Shown here piece after piece: positions 33,985-44,265 of a DNA stretch of 52,296 bases. Numbering within the stretch: position 1 is the first letter of the stretch; every line of letters begins with the position of its first letter. This DNA is from Candidatus Heimdallarchaeota archaeon LC_3. Its GTDB lineage: Archaea; Asgardarchaeota; Heimdallarchaeia; Hodarchaeales; LC-3. Location: contig MDVS01000091.1 in the NCBI GenBank assembly GCA_001940645.1, forward strand, positions 1 through 52,296. The letters are read 5' to 3'. A program made the translations under genes and the position numbers. The notes under the pieces are model-generated. The model saw only the letters and a list, made by a program, of their open reading frames with translations, was not told the DNA's origin and searched no databases.

Positions 33985-35550
33985 TCATTTTAGTGGATTA
34001 ATTTGTAATTCTTTAGCAAATTTTTCTATGTTCTGAAAAATTAATTTTATGTCGTCTAATTTTTTTTCGAGAGTCCGATAAAATTCATCAAAATTTCCGT
34101 ATCGCTTATTATATTCGTAAAATCTACTATAATTTATTTTCAATAATGTGAAAAACAGTTTCTTCAATTGTTCAATACTATATTCTGAAACTTCAAAAAA
34201 ATTTAATGATCCTTTTATTGATTCTACATTTCTAAATTCAATTTCTAATCCACTATCCCTAATCTTCATGAAAATGCTAAAATAAAAAAGATCGATTAGT
34301 CTGAATTCTTTAACTCCATCGTTAATAGTGGAAATATTAGCATTATTGATAATATAACCGTCGTCACTGACTTGAATATTTACAGAAATTGGGATTGACT
34401 GAAGAAATTTCATTAATTTCTTATTTTCTGATATAATTTTAAGAATATTAATAAATTCACCTAATATTTTATTATTAAGATTTCCATTTTGATTAAAGCT
34501 GATTTTATGCAATAACACATCAAAGCTTTGTCCTGAATGAGCCTCTCTTTTAACAATGTCTTGATCTATTTCAGGAATCCATCCAGACTTAATAGAAATT
34601 GTTCCTTTTCTAATTATGATAAGATTAATCACATTTAGTAATTCATCGAATTTCGGTAAATGATTTCCTAATTTAATGCATTCCTTAATCACGTTATGAT
34701 CATTTCGACTTATGTAATATCCACTATCCTGTAAAAAATCACTAATTTTACTAGGAAAAGCTTTCAATTCATTATACCATTGTTCTCCATTCGTAATTTG
34801 TGAAGAATATTTGAAACCTAGCAATTTTCTTATATTACTATAGGCATTTGATTTAACAGGTGAAATGATTAAGGCTTCAATTGCTCTTTGAAAACCAATA
34901 TAATCTCCTTGATTTATGTATCGCTCTAATACATTTATAATATCTCTTCTTTGATTTAGGACTACTAAATTAATTTTTTCTTGAATGCTTCTATCTTTAA
35001 TCCAAGAGTATTGAAATTGTGGTAGTCTGGAGTAATCCATAAAGATTGTAATATCTCTGATTATGCTCGTAGATTCTTTAATTTGTGTGATTAATGTTGC
35101 TAATACAATAAATATTACCCCGGTTGAAATTATTATTAGAAATTTAGAATAATCGCTATTTAATATCAAAGGAGTATTTATTATTGATTTTGTTGATAGA
35201 ATTATAATAGTAATAATAAAACTAATTATTAAATAAATTTTTGATGTTATCGGATCAATTAACCCTTTTGAATAGTTACTACGGATCGAATTTAAGCTAA
35301 ATTTTGAATCTAGATCATAATTTTTTGAAATTATCATTGTTCCAATAAGTATTACTAACCATTTTATAATATTGCTTGATCCGATGATTAAAGCAATAAG
35401 AGAAGTAACAAAAATAAACCCAATTGATGATTCAAGTGAAAATGTGTTTTCAGGAAAGCTCCATAAGGTTATCATTGAAGAAAAAAAGATAATACTTCCT
35501 GATAATTGGTTTTTAGTTGTAGTATTCATAAAAAAACTCGTTTTATTCAC
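33985..35550 (-). CDS. Five-TM protein with long cytosolic domain, 521 aa
   Basis: Four to five hydrophobic helices in the first 165 residues (F-F-S-S-M-I-T-L-W, F-I-F-V-T-S-L-I-A-L-I, W-L-V-I-L-I-G-T-M-I, I-I-S-F-I-I-T-I-I-I, L-I-I-I-S-T-G-V-I-F), then about 350 soluble residues with mixed helices and strands. The start is either GTG 35550 or ATG 35529. It is third and last of three minus-strand membrane genes. No catalytic motif is recognised. The plan repeats that of 36446-37951 and 19049-21520; a membrane-linked sensor or scaffold is the inference. Confidence 0.65.
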   Translation of the reverse strand: MNKTSFFMNTTTKNQLSGSIIFFSSMITLWSFPENTFSLESSIGFIFVTSLIALIIGSSNIIKWLVILIGTMIISKNYDLDSKFSLNSIRSNYSKGLIDPITSKIYLIISFIITIIILSTKSIINTPLILNSDYSKFLIIISTGVIFIVLATLITQIKESTSIIRDITIFMDYSRLPQFQYSWIKDRSIQEKINLVVLNQRRDIINVLERYINQGDYIGFQRAIEALIISPVKSNAYSNIRKLLGFKYSSQITNGEQWYNELKAFPSKISDFLQDSGYYISRNDHNVIKECIKLGNHLPKFDELLNVINLIIIRKGTISIKSGWIPEIDQDIVKREAHSGQSFDVLLHKISFNQNGNLNNKILGEFINILKIISENKKLMKFLQSIPISVNIQVSDDGYIINNANISTINDGVKEFRLIDLFYFSIFMKIRDSGLEIEFRNVESIKGSLNFFEVSEYSIEQLKKLFFTLLKINYSRFYEYNKRYGNFDEFYRTLEKKLDDIKLIFQNIEKFAKELQINPLK

Positions 35551-35581
35551 CTAACTTTGAATTAATTGATTTGAATTGAAT

Positions 35582-36400
35582 TTAGAAAGTAAAAATCCTT
35601 ATTAAATCCAGAATTGGATTAACAAAAGGAAGTAATGGAAATATAAGAATAAGTAAATACTTTTTTGAAATATTTATTATTGAAATTTTCTCTAAATCAT
35701 TTAAAATTATTTTTTGATAAATATAATCTGATTTATTGTTATCTTTTTGAACTTTAATAATTAAATTAGTATAGTACTTCATTAATCGCTTTTTAAAAGT
35801 GTAACGTTGGTAAATTCTCCATAATATTTGAGTAATGAAATATGATACGGCTAATATCGGAGGAATGATGTAAATCAAAATCCAAACCATATCAGAACTG
35901 ATATTCACAAGTATTGAAAATTCTAACCACCATATACCTATTGCTATAAACACGATAAATAAAATAGGAGATTCAAAGGAATCAAATTTTTTTTTGACCA
36001 ATTCCCAGTTATTGTTTAGATCGTTTAAATTTAAGATTGGTTTTCTTTTAAAAAATAATAATTTAATCATGAAATAGGTTGAATAAAATATATTCAATAT
36101 AATTGCTATGGGAATTCCTAACTGATAGAATACCTGTTCTCGTTTATCATCAATAGGAATATCCCAAGTTAGAAATTTAAAGAAAAAATTCAAATCAAAA
36201 GCATTTTCAATAATAAAAAAATTAATAATCAAATAGATACTATTGAGGAAAAACGCTAATAGAATCGCGATCCCAATGGGCTTGAATAATCTAATTACAT
36301 ATTGATTCAATTTGGGAAAACTCCAAGAATCAAATGAAATTGAGTTTTTTTCTATCTTTGGACAATCAACAAAATTTTTTATTTTTAACTTTAAATTCAC
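35582..36400 (-). CDS. Four-TM membrane protein, 272 aa, with paralogous remnant near caspase
   Basis: GTG 36400 has GAGGT about 10 bases ahead. Four hydrophobic helices: about 39-63, 97-115, 146-165 and 168-190, then a basic cytosolic segment Y-Q-R-Y-T-F-K-K-R-L-M-K-Y-Y and a final amphipathic helix (L-L-I-L-I-F-P-L-L-P). The end matches the remnant at 9085-9327 at about 72% of 80 positions, so this protein family exists in at least two copies in the island, one beside a caspase. It lies 31 bases upstream of the 521-residue gene and 45 bases downstream of the next; operon likely. Confidence 0.75.
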   Translation of the reverse strand: MNLKLKIKNFVDCPKIEKNSISFDSWSFPKLNQYVIRLFKPIGIAILLAFFLNSIYLIINFFIIENAFDLNFFFKFLTWDIPIDDKREQVFYQLGIPIAIILNIFYSTYFMIKLLFFKRKPILNLNDLNNNWELVKKKFDSFESPILFIVFIAIGIWWLEFSILVNISSDMVWILIYIIPPILAVSYFITQILWRIYQRYTFKKRLMKYYTNLIIKVQKDNNKSDYIYQKIILNDLEKISIINISKKYLLILIFPLLPFVNPILDLIRIFTF

Positions 36401-36445
36401 TTTGTAATTTACCTCTAACAGCTTTTTTTCAATTAATCTTTGAAT

Positions 36446-37951
36446 TTAAATAATATTATGAATTTTACTTGTCAAATAATGTTTTAAAAGTAACAAGGTT
36501 TCTTCCATTTGAATATGAACAATAATCCATTCATCAATAAGTTTATTATTAATAGTCTGTAATTCATCCCATAAAATTTTAGGCTGTTTTACTAATTCTG
36601 AATAGTCTCCAATTATCTCCTTAACTAATTTCTTTATTTTCGGTTCAGACTTCTGCCCTATTTGTATTAGTTTCGTAGAATTTGGTAAAACTAATTTATC
36701 AAAATACTTAACTTTATTTTCGACATATTGCTCTAGTCCTTGATTCTCATTTACCCCTCCAAATAATGCTAATTGATAGAACCATATTCTTGCTAAATCA
36801 TTTTCCTTTATTCCTCTAAAATTATCATTACTTTCAAAATCTAACTTTAAATGTTCTCTATACCTGTCTTCAATGAGATTCTCTGCTGTTTTAATAATTT
36901 CAGGAGGAATCGTATGCATAGTTGATAAATGGCTAGATGGAGTAGAAATTAAAATATAATACAACTTATTTATAACTTTTTGGATTGCAGGAAGATTATT
37001 AATGGGCTTACTCCATATTTCTCTAATATTTTCAATACCAGATTCTAATTTACAAATAATTTCAGAAATGTGCTTCCCATGGTTATTTGTTACCGGAAGT
37101 AAATATCTTACATCATTTACATAATAAATATTCCAATCCAGTAAATCACTATTCATTTTATTTATTCTTTTCGCTTCTCTACGCCAACTTGATATTTGAA
37201 GTTCTGTTAAATCAGTGAGATGTTTATCAGTTAATTGAAAAATGTAAGATTTCAAATCAAGAATCTCCACATTTTTCGTTATTTCTTTATTAAAGGAAAT
37301 ATCCTCTAAATACTCATCAATGATTGATAAAGTATTTTCTTTTATTTCATCAATATCATGAAATATTTCTTGCCAACGATTTTCCCGTAGTTTCTCATGT
37401 AGCTCTGGATACCAACTCTTTTCTGCAACAACCATTCTAACTATTTTCAATCGTTTAAATATCCCTCTTGATTTATCGACAGACAAGAAAACCAAAATTA
37501 AAAATGCGATTAATAAAATTAGATTGATTAAAGAACGATCACCATACCAAAGATATATGAAAGAATCAAGGAAAGTAATAGAAGGAAAATTAATAGAAAT
37601 GCTAGGAATAAGTAAAATAAATACTGCTAATGATAATCTGTAGTAATTCATTAATTTAATTCGATATTGTTGAAAAAATATATGCTCCCAAGCATTAACA
37701 AACGAATTTTTGCCTTCTAATCTGTAATATCTATCTAAAGATCCAAAGATTAATTTGGAAAGTAATGAAAAAATCAATACTAATCCAAGAGCTAAAGCAC
37801 CAGTTACCAGTAAAAATGGAAAAATAGGATCTGTTTCACTAACAACGATTATTCTAGATGCTATAACTCCAGCTAGTAACACCGTTGCAATAGAATCTTC
37901 TTTAGAAGTAGGTACAAAAACAAGACTCATAAGTAACTCAGTTTTTTTCAA
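36446..37951 (-). CDS. Membrane protein with long helical domain, 501 aa
   Basis: TTG 37951 or ATG 37930 opens it. Four hydrophobic segments (about 21-36, 45-69, 103-120, 139-157) sit in the first 160 residues; the rest is helical, with basic-aromatic S-W-Y-P-E-L-H-E-K-L-R and later D-N-F-R-G-I-K-E-N-D-L-A-R. First gene of the three-gene membrane operon. I do not recognise the family. The repeated plan of N-terminal TM bundle plus a long soluble domain in three to four genes of this window suggests a common role, such as membrane-attached effector or scaffold. Confidence 0.65.
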   Translation of the reverse strand: MKKTELLMSLVFVPTSKEDSIATVLLAGVIASRIIVVSETDPIFPFLLVTGALALGLVLIFSLLSKLIFGSLDRYYRLEGKNSFVNAWEHIFFQQYRIKLMNYYRLSLAVFILLIPSISINFPSITFLDSFIYLWYGDRSLINLILLIAFLILVFLSVDKSRGIFKRLKIVRMVVAEKSWYPELHEKLRENRWQEIFHDIDEIKENTLSIIDEYLEDISFNKEITKNVEILDLKSYIFQLTDKHLTDLTELQISSWRREAKRINKMNSDLLDWNIYYVNDVRYLLPVTNNHGKHISEIICKLESGIENIREIWSKPINNLPAIQKVINKLYYILISTPSSHLSTMHTIPPEIIKTAENLIEDRYREHLKLDFESNDNFRGIKENDLARIWFYQLALFGGVNENQGLEQYVENKVKYFDKLVLPNSTKLIQIGQKSEPKIKKLVKEIIGDYSELVKQPKILWDELQTINNKLIDEWIIVHIQMEETLLLLKHYLTSKIHNII

Positions 37952-38191
37952 TTATTAACTTTTTATTTATTATTAGATCTTTCTCAGTAAATTGTTGACG
38001 AATGTTATCATTTATTTAAGTAAAAATTGATTTTCGCGGTAAATTTTCTATTATCGTAATAATTACTATTGTCTAGGAACTTTGAAGTTTAATTACTTTT
38101 TAAAATAAACTCTAGCGGAAATTAAGTAAATTCTCAGTTCTTTTCTTCCTTCTTCACTATGTAAATGAATTCAAATTGTCAGGGGATCTCC

Positions 38192-38674
38192 TTAGCTTAA
38201 TATCGAATATATAATTGTAAAAACCGTAGAAGCTGCAGCTACTAATTTACCTACCTCTTTGTAATTAGACTTCATAAATTTCAAAGGATCAGATTTTATT
38301 CTTTGAATCCAATTTACATGAGGTTTTAATACTTTTAACACATTAGCTTGAAATTTTTTATGGTACTCAAATATTGAATCAAATTTTTCGATAAGAGTCT
38401 TAATAGGAAACTCTTCTGAATCTCCAAATTTTGAAAAGGTTAATATTAAATCGTAAATTAGCTCCTCGAAATGGATTAGGTCTTCTTCTATTCCAAAAAA
38501 TTCAATACTACTAATGTTTTGATAATCATACTTGAACTTATATCCCAATGATTTAAAAGTTTCATTAAAGTTACTTATTCCTTTCAAAAGTAAATTTTTT
38601 TCTTGTATATCACCTACAAATGAGTTTATTTTTTTGTATAGATCTTTGTCATCCTCTTTTTCAATCTCTAGCAT
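38192..38674 (-). CDS. Tail-anchored helical protein, 160 aa
   Basis: ATG 38674 is preferred over the neighbouring TTG. It is a long amphipathic helical protein with a final hydrophobic helix, L-V-A-A-A-S-T-V-F-T-I-I-Y-S-I, at the very C-terminus. It resembles 32465-32941 in size and topology but I could not align the two convincingly. It lies 240 bases from the next gene. Function unknown; cytosolic domain held at a membrane is the natural prediction. Confidence 0.6.
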   Translation of the reverse strand: MLEIEKEDDKDLYKKINSFVGDIQEKNLLLKGISNFNETFKSLGYKFKYDYQNISSIEFFGIEEDLIHFEELIYDLILTFSKFGDSEEFPIKTLIEKFDSIFEYHKKFQANVLKVLKPHVNWIQRIKSDPLKFMKSNYKEVGKLVAAASTVFTIIYSILS

Positions 38675-39138
38675 CAAACTGTTTAATAACCAACGTTTAA
38701 GGAAAAAGAATGATATTAAACTAGGGTATTTCTTTTTATATGCTAAAATAATGATAACTTATCTATTTTGTAACGATCCGATTAATATATAATTATTCTA
38801 GGAGGTGCTCTCGAAATCCTATCGCCAAAACGAGACAAATAGTTCAATCAATTTAAATTGATGTATTCATCATTATCTGAACTAATGAATATCAAGTAGT
38901 CATATAACCATGGAATACACGTAAATTTTATTTTAATTATTAATTTTAAAAATGTAACGATAGTCAGATGTCATTCTTTGGTTTCAAAATTTCATCTTAG
39001 ATATTAAATCATTCCAGTTATTGTAATAATTGATATTTTTTCTAGGGAATAAATCGAAGAAATCAAAAAATCGTTACAATAAAACATTTATTATCCGGAT
39101 GACGAATACTTCGTCCAGAGGCTTGCAAGATAATTTGA
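38675..39138. other. AT-rich intergenic DNA
   Basis: A 16-base palindrome, ATCAATTT plus its complement, lies at 38847-38862. A GGAGGT at 38802-38807 is not followed by a convincing frame. Otherwise no clear coding or RNA signal. Confidence 0.4.
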
Positions 39139-39360
39139 AAAATTCGGTTATTTAGTTTTATTAGCATCAATTGGTCTGGTGAGAAGTTAGACTCAATAGA
39201 AAACCTTATTTCCTTCATTGAATCTACTACTACTTCTATTGGATTAACGGTACAAGCTTTTTTTGTTGAAAAGCCTTATAAAACAAAAATAATATATTCT
39301 AAAATCCAGAAAAGTCGTTTAAATTATTCATCGGACTATATTACCCGATTGGAATTATAA
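39139..39360 (+). pseudogene. ISAzo13-type transposase, catalytic-domain fragment
   Basis: An open stretch after TGA at 39136-39138 gives I-N-W-S-G-E-K-L-D-S-I-E-N-L-I-S, then S-T-T-T-S-I-G-L-T-V-Q-A-F-F, followed by Y-K-T-K-I and the L-N block, the order seen in ISAzo13 (Rhodopirellula-type) transposases around their W-x-G-x-P-L...TTT-x-x-G-L-x-V segment. It ends at TAA 39358-39360. No start codon, and the flanks lack further transposase. Decayed. Confidence 0.6.
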
Positions 39361-39604
39361 GATCTATCCGTAAATTTTCACCTGAAATTCTTCTGTTTTC
39401 CCAACTTTTCAAACTCAATTGGCAAGTTATTTTTCTAATTCCCCTATAATATTAATTTGTAATTGTATTTTGATTTTAATGGGATTGATTAATCTTTCTG
39501 GTGGAAGAAAATCTAGCCATTCTCATAGTGAAATATACAAAAATCAATTGATAGAACTTCTTGAATTATGGGGTTTTTGATTCAATTTTATTTGATTTAA
39601 TATT

Positions 39605-40513
39605 TTAAATTAATAAAATATTAATTAACGATAAGACTCCCGTAACGATAGCAATTTGATAAGTCAACAATAATGAAGGCTGAGAATTAATATAAGTATA
39701 AAATGATTGCGCATGCAAAAATAATTCGGAATTATTATCTACACTCGCTTTAGTCATCAATTTAAATAAATGATTTTTCCAAGTCGTTTTCCATCTAACT
39801 TGTAGAACGATAGTGTAAAGTGATTGTCTTATTCCAATAATAAAATATAAAAAACCAATAAATACGAAATTTAATTCTAAAATTATTTCAATTTTTACAA
39901 TAGATGGTAAAATTAAATATGTTAGACCAATTATTAAAGAATATATTCCAAAAAGAAACATATTCGTTCGTTCTAATGTTGGACCAGTTTTAATATCATA
40001 ATTTTTTGTATCTCTATAATCGTTATCATTTTGATGATCAGCTTTTTTATCATCGGCTGTCTTTGTCCCTTTTTCCTTTGTTGAATCATTAGAAATAAAG
40101 AGTGAGATAAATTTTACCAAAATTGAAATTGTTCCCAAAGCTATTAAGATCACCACTAAAATAGGAAAAGCAGGAGCACTAATAAACATAAAAATAATCA
40201 GCCCTAAACTCAGAAGAAAATATAATATTCGTTCTTTTGCAGTTGGTTCTTGAATTACTAACTTATTATCCTTTTTGAACTGTTGATAAAAATGTGCTAG
40301 CGTATTTTCAGTATTACCAAGAAGATTTTCGATATTATTATTATCCGGATCATTTTTTATTATTAAATCTAAGATTAGTACTAGAAAATAGTACTCTTTA
40401 TCCTTGAAAAATTGAGTAGATGCTTTCTCAGTTACAAGAAATGTAATAACTAGAGTTATTGAGACAATTTGAAACACAAGCTTAAAATCCAAATTTTCTA
40501 GTAGTATTTGCAT
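39605..40513 (-). CDS. Polytopic membrane protein, 302 aa
   Basis: ATG 40513 is a better start than the upstream TTG. Hydrophobic helices: about 11-28, 98-117, 119-140, then after an acidic, Asp- and Lys-rich cytosolic loop (about 148-180, D-D-K-K-A-D-H-Q-N-D-N-D) 187-206 and 213-232, and a last near 282-301. That gives six segments and a central polar loop. There is no recognised transporter signature. It stands apart from the preceding genes, with a poly-A run upstream on the coding strand region near 40610. Confidence 0.65.
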   Translation of the reverse strand: MQILLENLDFKLVFQIVSITLVITFLVTEKASTQFFKDKEYYFLVLILDLIIKNDPDNNNIENLLGNTENTLAHFYQQFKKDNKLVIQEPTAKERILYFLLSLGLIIFMFISAPAFPILVVILIALGTISILVKFISLFISNDSTKEKGTKTADDKKADHQNDNDYRDTKNYDIKTGPTLERTNMFLFGIYSLIIGLTYLILPSIVKIEIILELNFVFIGFLYFIIGIRQSLYTIVLQVRWKTTWKNHLFKLMTKASVDNNSELFLHAQSFYTYINSQPSLLLTYQIAIVTGVLSLINILLI

Positions 40514-40965
40514 TTTCGAACATCTCAAAAAATGTGTTAAATCGATTGTCTGTATTGAATATATTTGAATATGAGATCAAAAACTATTCAAAACATAATT
40601 TAGGGATCAACAAAAAAAAAGTAAAAGTAGTTATATAAGCATTATGAGTTACAGTGGTAAATGCTTTAATCGTTATAATCTAAATGGTTATAGAAATGTC
40701 AATTCTGTTAATTATATTTAACATTACTAATAATAAAACTTGGTGAAGATTTAGTAGGTATTTTTTGTTGTTCAATATATCGAGGAGTTTTCTATTGATT
40801 CATAATTAAAACATTTGAGTTAGCAGTGAGTTGTTTTCTGGTCCATCTACTTCTTCAAGTTGTATTATCGTATCTTTTACAACTTAATACTTGATCTCAA
40901 CAATATTAAGAAGAAAACTTCATTATCACTTATTTGAAAAATTAACTATTATTGTGATTTCACAA
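40514..40965. other. Intergenic region
   Basis: About 450 bases. GTTATATAAG at 40629-40638 is TATA-like on the plus strand but leads only to a 25-codon frame; no convincing gene. Composition is AT-rich and featureless otherwise. Confidence 0.4.
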
Positions 40966-41277
40966 TCAACTAGGTTTAGTCATCTTACTGGGATCTAAGG
41001 CACTATCAATTTCATTTTCAGGGATCAAATTATTTTCTAGTACGACCTCTTTCAAAGATTTATTTTCTTCAAACGCTTTTTTAGCAACCCATGCAGCCTT
41101 ATCATATCCTATCTTCGGAGTTAAAGCCGTTACAAGCATTAGGGATTTTTCTAGAAGTTCTTTTATTCTTTCATGATCCACTTTTATTCCGATAATGCAT
41201 TTATCGGTGAAATTCTTGGCCACATCTCCCAGTAATTGTATACTTTGAAGTAGATTAAATATAAATAAAATTATCAA
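40966..41277 (-). pseudogene. fumC: Class II fumarase, C-terminal fragment
   Basis: The frame encodes F-N-L-L-Q-S-I-Q-L-L-G-D, then S-L-M-L-V-T-A-L-T-P-K-I-G-Y-D-K-A-A-W and N-E-I-D-S-A-L-D-P-S-K-M, the closing part of class II fumarate hydratase (FumC). Full-length enzymes are about 460 residues and need upstream active-site residues, all absent. The first ten codons (from M-I-I-L-F) may be unrelated. A fragment in a defence island is best seen as a relic or integration scar, not a working enzyme. Confidence 0.75.
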
Positions 41278-41962
41278 GTGAAATTGTTAAGGTAGCTAAA
41301 TCTTTTTTATTATTTAACCCTTGTTTAATTGTTGTTTTTAATTCTGTAAAATCCATGAGTTTATAAATTGGTACTCTTTATTAAAAACAGGCCTTTTTAC
41401 GGCAATGATTGTTATAAGCTAATTGGTAATCCAGATATTAATGAAATTGAAGCAAATTTATTAAATTATGAAGAAAAGATTTAATATTTGTCCGGTTATC
41501 TTAACTGAGGGGTAATTAAAAACTCTTTTCGGATACACCATCTGTCTAGTAATCACATTGCAGAAATTGAGCTTCAAATGTCCAAATATCTTTTTCTTAC
41601 ATTTATCAAATCGCGTTCATCAATCTTTAAAAATTTTTTATTAATTGAGAATTTTGACTCTTACTATTTAACTTATTAATCAAATAAATAAGGGGAATGA
41701 AAAAAATAACTTTCTCATAAATTTTTTTTATTATTTTGATATTTTTGATTGAATCAGCCTGTTATCTGCGTAAGTAATTTTATTTATGCTAAAAGGCATC
41801 TTTAGATGATTATTGTATTAATATCCGGGTACCCAATATAATGAGCCCATGAGATTCGATATTTTGTATACAAAACCTTTTTAAAGTCAAATTTACAGAT
41901 TAAAACGACAAAGAATCAATATATAAATGAATTATTGACTATTAACAAAGCAGGTTGTTGTA
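41278..41962. other. Intergenic region with small relics, intron 3' flank
   Basis: A 33-codon minus frame (41356-41255, M-D-F-T-E-L-K) and an unlisted plus frame ending near 41485 (Y-K-L-I-G-N-P-D-I-N-E-I-E-A-N-L) look like relics of small genes. The right end adjoins the group II intron's 3' boundary at 41963. No other signal. Confidence 0.35.
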
Positions 41963-42003
41963 GTCGGGTGGCTAGAGACTGTTGCCAATCTTTCGCTCCC
42001 TTA

Positions 42004-42037
42004 GAACCGTACGTGACTCTTTCAAGTCATACGGCTC
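42004..42037 (-). ncRNA. Group II intron 1, domain V
   Basis: A 34-base hairpin starting GAGCCGTATG and ending CGTACGGTTC with a GAAA tetraloop, the catalytic domain V of group II introns. Domain VI follows at about 41966-42003 and leads to the 3' splice site. Confidence 0.9.
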
Positions 42038-42098
42038 GAGTCTCAGAACTCTGAAATCGATCAACATTAGCAAAATCATTTGTTGAATAGATAATCCT

Positions 42099-43592
42099 TT
42101 AAGAAGATCTTGGACTAGCAAAGGAGTTATTAAATGCCAATACCTCTTTATACCTTTTGATTTTAAAGTCTATAGGATTCAAAAGGTTTTGACCATCTTT
42201 ACTAAAGACCCATTTATTCCTGTTCAGATTAATAAAGTAATTCTTCATTCGCCATTTTGCTGGCTTATTATGATGTAACCGTCTTAATCTGGACCAAATG
42301 ATTCTAAAAATACGATAATTAACATAAGAGAAGCTTTTGGATGCATTTGAATAGATATAATAGTTTAACCAACCTCTGATGATTGAGTTAGCTTTTTTAA
42401 TGACTTCTCTCATAGGAGTAAAGAGCGAGTGAGAGAAGATTAATTTTAGTTTCTTAACTAATCTCAGAATGTTAGTTTTTGTTGGCGTTATAAGTAATGT
42501 AGGCTTTATTTTGTTTTTAAAGTACCTTATTGTGAATCCAAGAAAATCAAACCCTTCTTCCCGGTGAACAATTTTTGTTTTTGCTTGATTTAGGCTCATT
42601 CCTCGCTCTGATAGGAAGAGTCCGATTTTTGGTAAGACATACCTCTCAAGTATTGCCTTTGAGTGAGCAATGACGACGAAGTCATCCGCAAAACGTAGAA
42701 GGCTTATACCTTTTGGTTTTTGATTCATAAACAAATTCTCCATCCCAGTGAGAGCTATATTAGCCAATAAAGGACTTATAACTCCTCCTTGTGGAGTTCC
42801 AGCATCTGTATTCACGTGTATTCCAAATTCAAGGACACCAGCTTTTAGCCACCGATGAATAATTCTCCTGAACACGGGAATATCTTTTAGTAACGGCTCA
42901 TGTGCTATATTATCAAAGCATTTACTTATATCCCCATCAAGAATCCAAACACTTTTGTTTGAATATGCCAATTTCTTACGGATTTCAGCCATTACATCCA
43001 TTGTACAGCGACCTGGACGGAAGCCATAAGAATGAGGTTCAAAGCGAGCTTCCCATTCAGGTTCAAGAGCTGTTTTAATAATCATCTGCATTATGCGATC
43101 TCGGATTGTGGGAATACCTAAAGGACGTTTGTTTCCGTCTACTTTTGGAATGTAGATACGTTTTACTGGTTTTGGCTTGGAGTATCGGAAATCGAAGTCC
43201 TCAAGACTAAGTTTCCATCTCTTTTCATTTGTGTTTATGAGTTCGCTGTCGACACCAGGAGTGTTTCTTCCAGCTCTTCTTTGTGTTACTTCACGTATAG
43301 CTAATAATTTATTATCATAGGATCTTGCAAGCAGTATCTCCAAAGATCTAACCTTTTTCCACTGCTTTTTCTTTGTTGCACGATAAATCCTCTCCTGTAA
43401 TCCCCGTACATGTTTTTCAGCCCTCTTCCAGTTTATCTTTTTCCAAAGTGTTTCAGGAGAGTGCAAGGGATCTGTACTGATCGCTTGGGGTTTTACTGGT
43501 ACATGTTCAAGAGTCTGTTCAGAGAATTTCTCCTCTGCTAAACATCTCTCTTGATTCAGTTGATTCATGAGCATCCTTACCGTTGAGACCAA
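42099..43592 (-). CDS. ltrA: Group II intron reverse transcriptase-maturase
   Basis: 497 residues. Fingers-palm motifs are clear: Y-I-P-K-V-D-G-N-K-R-P-L-G-I, S-Y-G-F-R-P-G-R, G-T-P-Q-G-G-V-I-S-P-L-L-A-N, and the catalytic F-A-D-D box; domain X (maturase) follows with L-R-R-L-H-H-N-K-P-A-K-W-R. The protein ends without an HNH endonuclease domain, so it likely retrohomes through a DNA fork route. It needs the intron RNA in whose loop it is encoded. Bacterial-type IEP. Confidence 0.92.
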   Translation of the reverse strand: MVSTVRMLMNQLNQERCLAEEKFSEQTLEHVPVKPQAISTDPLHSPETLWKKINWKRAEKHVRGLQERIYRATKKKQWKKVRSLEILLARSYDNKLLAIREVTQRRAGRNTPGVDSELINTNEKRWKLSLEDFDFRYSKPKPVKRIYIPKVDGNKRPLGIPTIRDRIMQMIIKTALEPEWEARFEPHSYGFRPGRCTMDVMAEIRKKLAYSNKSVWILDGDISKCFDNIAHEPLLKDIPVFRRIIHRWLKAGVLEFGIHVNTDAGTPQGGVISPLLANIALTGMENLFMNQKPKGISLLRFADDFVVIAHSKAILERYVLPKIGLFLSERGMSLNQAKTKIVHREEGFDFLGFTIRYFKNKIKPTLLITPTKTNILRLVKKLKLIFSHSLFTPMREVIKKANSIIRGWLNYYIYSNASKSFSYVNYRIFRIIWSRLRRLHHNKPAKWRMKNYFINLNRNKWVFSKDGQNLLNPIDFKIKRYKEVLAFNNSFASPRSS

Positions 43593-44265
43593 CTAGAAGT
43601 CAGCGCTGTTACCAGCTGGGTATCTCTATATTCGTGTGAATTAGCCCTATTCTCTTCATTACTCGGAGACTTTCGCTTCTTCTAGTATCCTTCACCCAAC
43701 CCTTCCATCAAGGGATTGGTTGGGGTTACTAAGTTCCAATTAATTGACATTGACGATTTCCTTAGGGACCTACTTTTCCCCGGTCGTGCATCGAGTACCA
43801 AGATGGCAAGCCATTAATACCATCACCAGACGACTAGTCTTTTGACCTTGGCGTATCAACTGTTTTCGCCAATTTCGTTTTACGAGGTTTAACATAGATT
43901 CATAATTTTCCCATAGAGATCTTGGCTAGCCCACATGGGTTTCACAGTTAACCCTGTTGGTGCATTGTCCTTGGAGCTTTCTACATCTCTGTTACCACAG
44001 ACGCAGATCCAAGTAGCCACATCCAGACACTTTGGAGTCAGGTAAGTTGTCATTAATAGGATAACAAAGTCCTGCATTCAATTAATTAGCTTTCTTATCG
44101 CACAATGGCATATCGAATCATATTTCAGACAAAGATTTTTATTCGTTATATTATTTTCGATTTTATAACACAAATGACTATAGAAACCATCAATTGTAGA
44201 ACAGAAGAAGGACAGGTAAAATACATAAGTTTGTTTGGTTATCAGAAGTTTACCAGTATGATTAA

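Larger units (their letters stand above)
41963..44103 (-). mobile_element. Group II intron 1, full length
   Basis: On the minus strand the element begins at 44103 with GTGCGATAAG, the group II 5' boundary, and ends with A-C-C-C-G-A-C at 41963 just after domains V and VI. Length 2,141 bases. A reverse transcriptase-maturase lies inside (42099-43592). It mobilises by retrohoming via reverse splicing into DNA. The flanks are non-coding, so no host gene appears to be interrupted. Boundary positions are set by motif, so could be off by a base or two. Confidence 0.85.

Noticed and set aside
38802..38862. GGAGGT site as a start of a gene
   Set aside because: No frame of usable length follows within the normal spacing.
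41255..41356. 33-codon minus-strand frame overlapping the fumarase fragment
   Set aside because: Short, no ribosome-binding site, helical but low-complexity; mentioned only under the intergenic entry.
43889..44077. 62-codon minus-strand frame inside intron 1
   Set aside because: It lies in the ribozyme domain I region between the 5' boundary and the maturase; the sequence is structural RNA.
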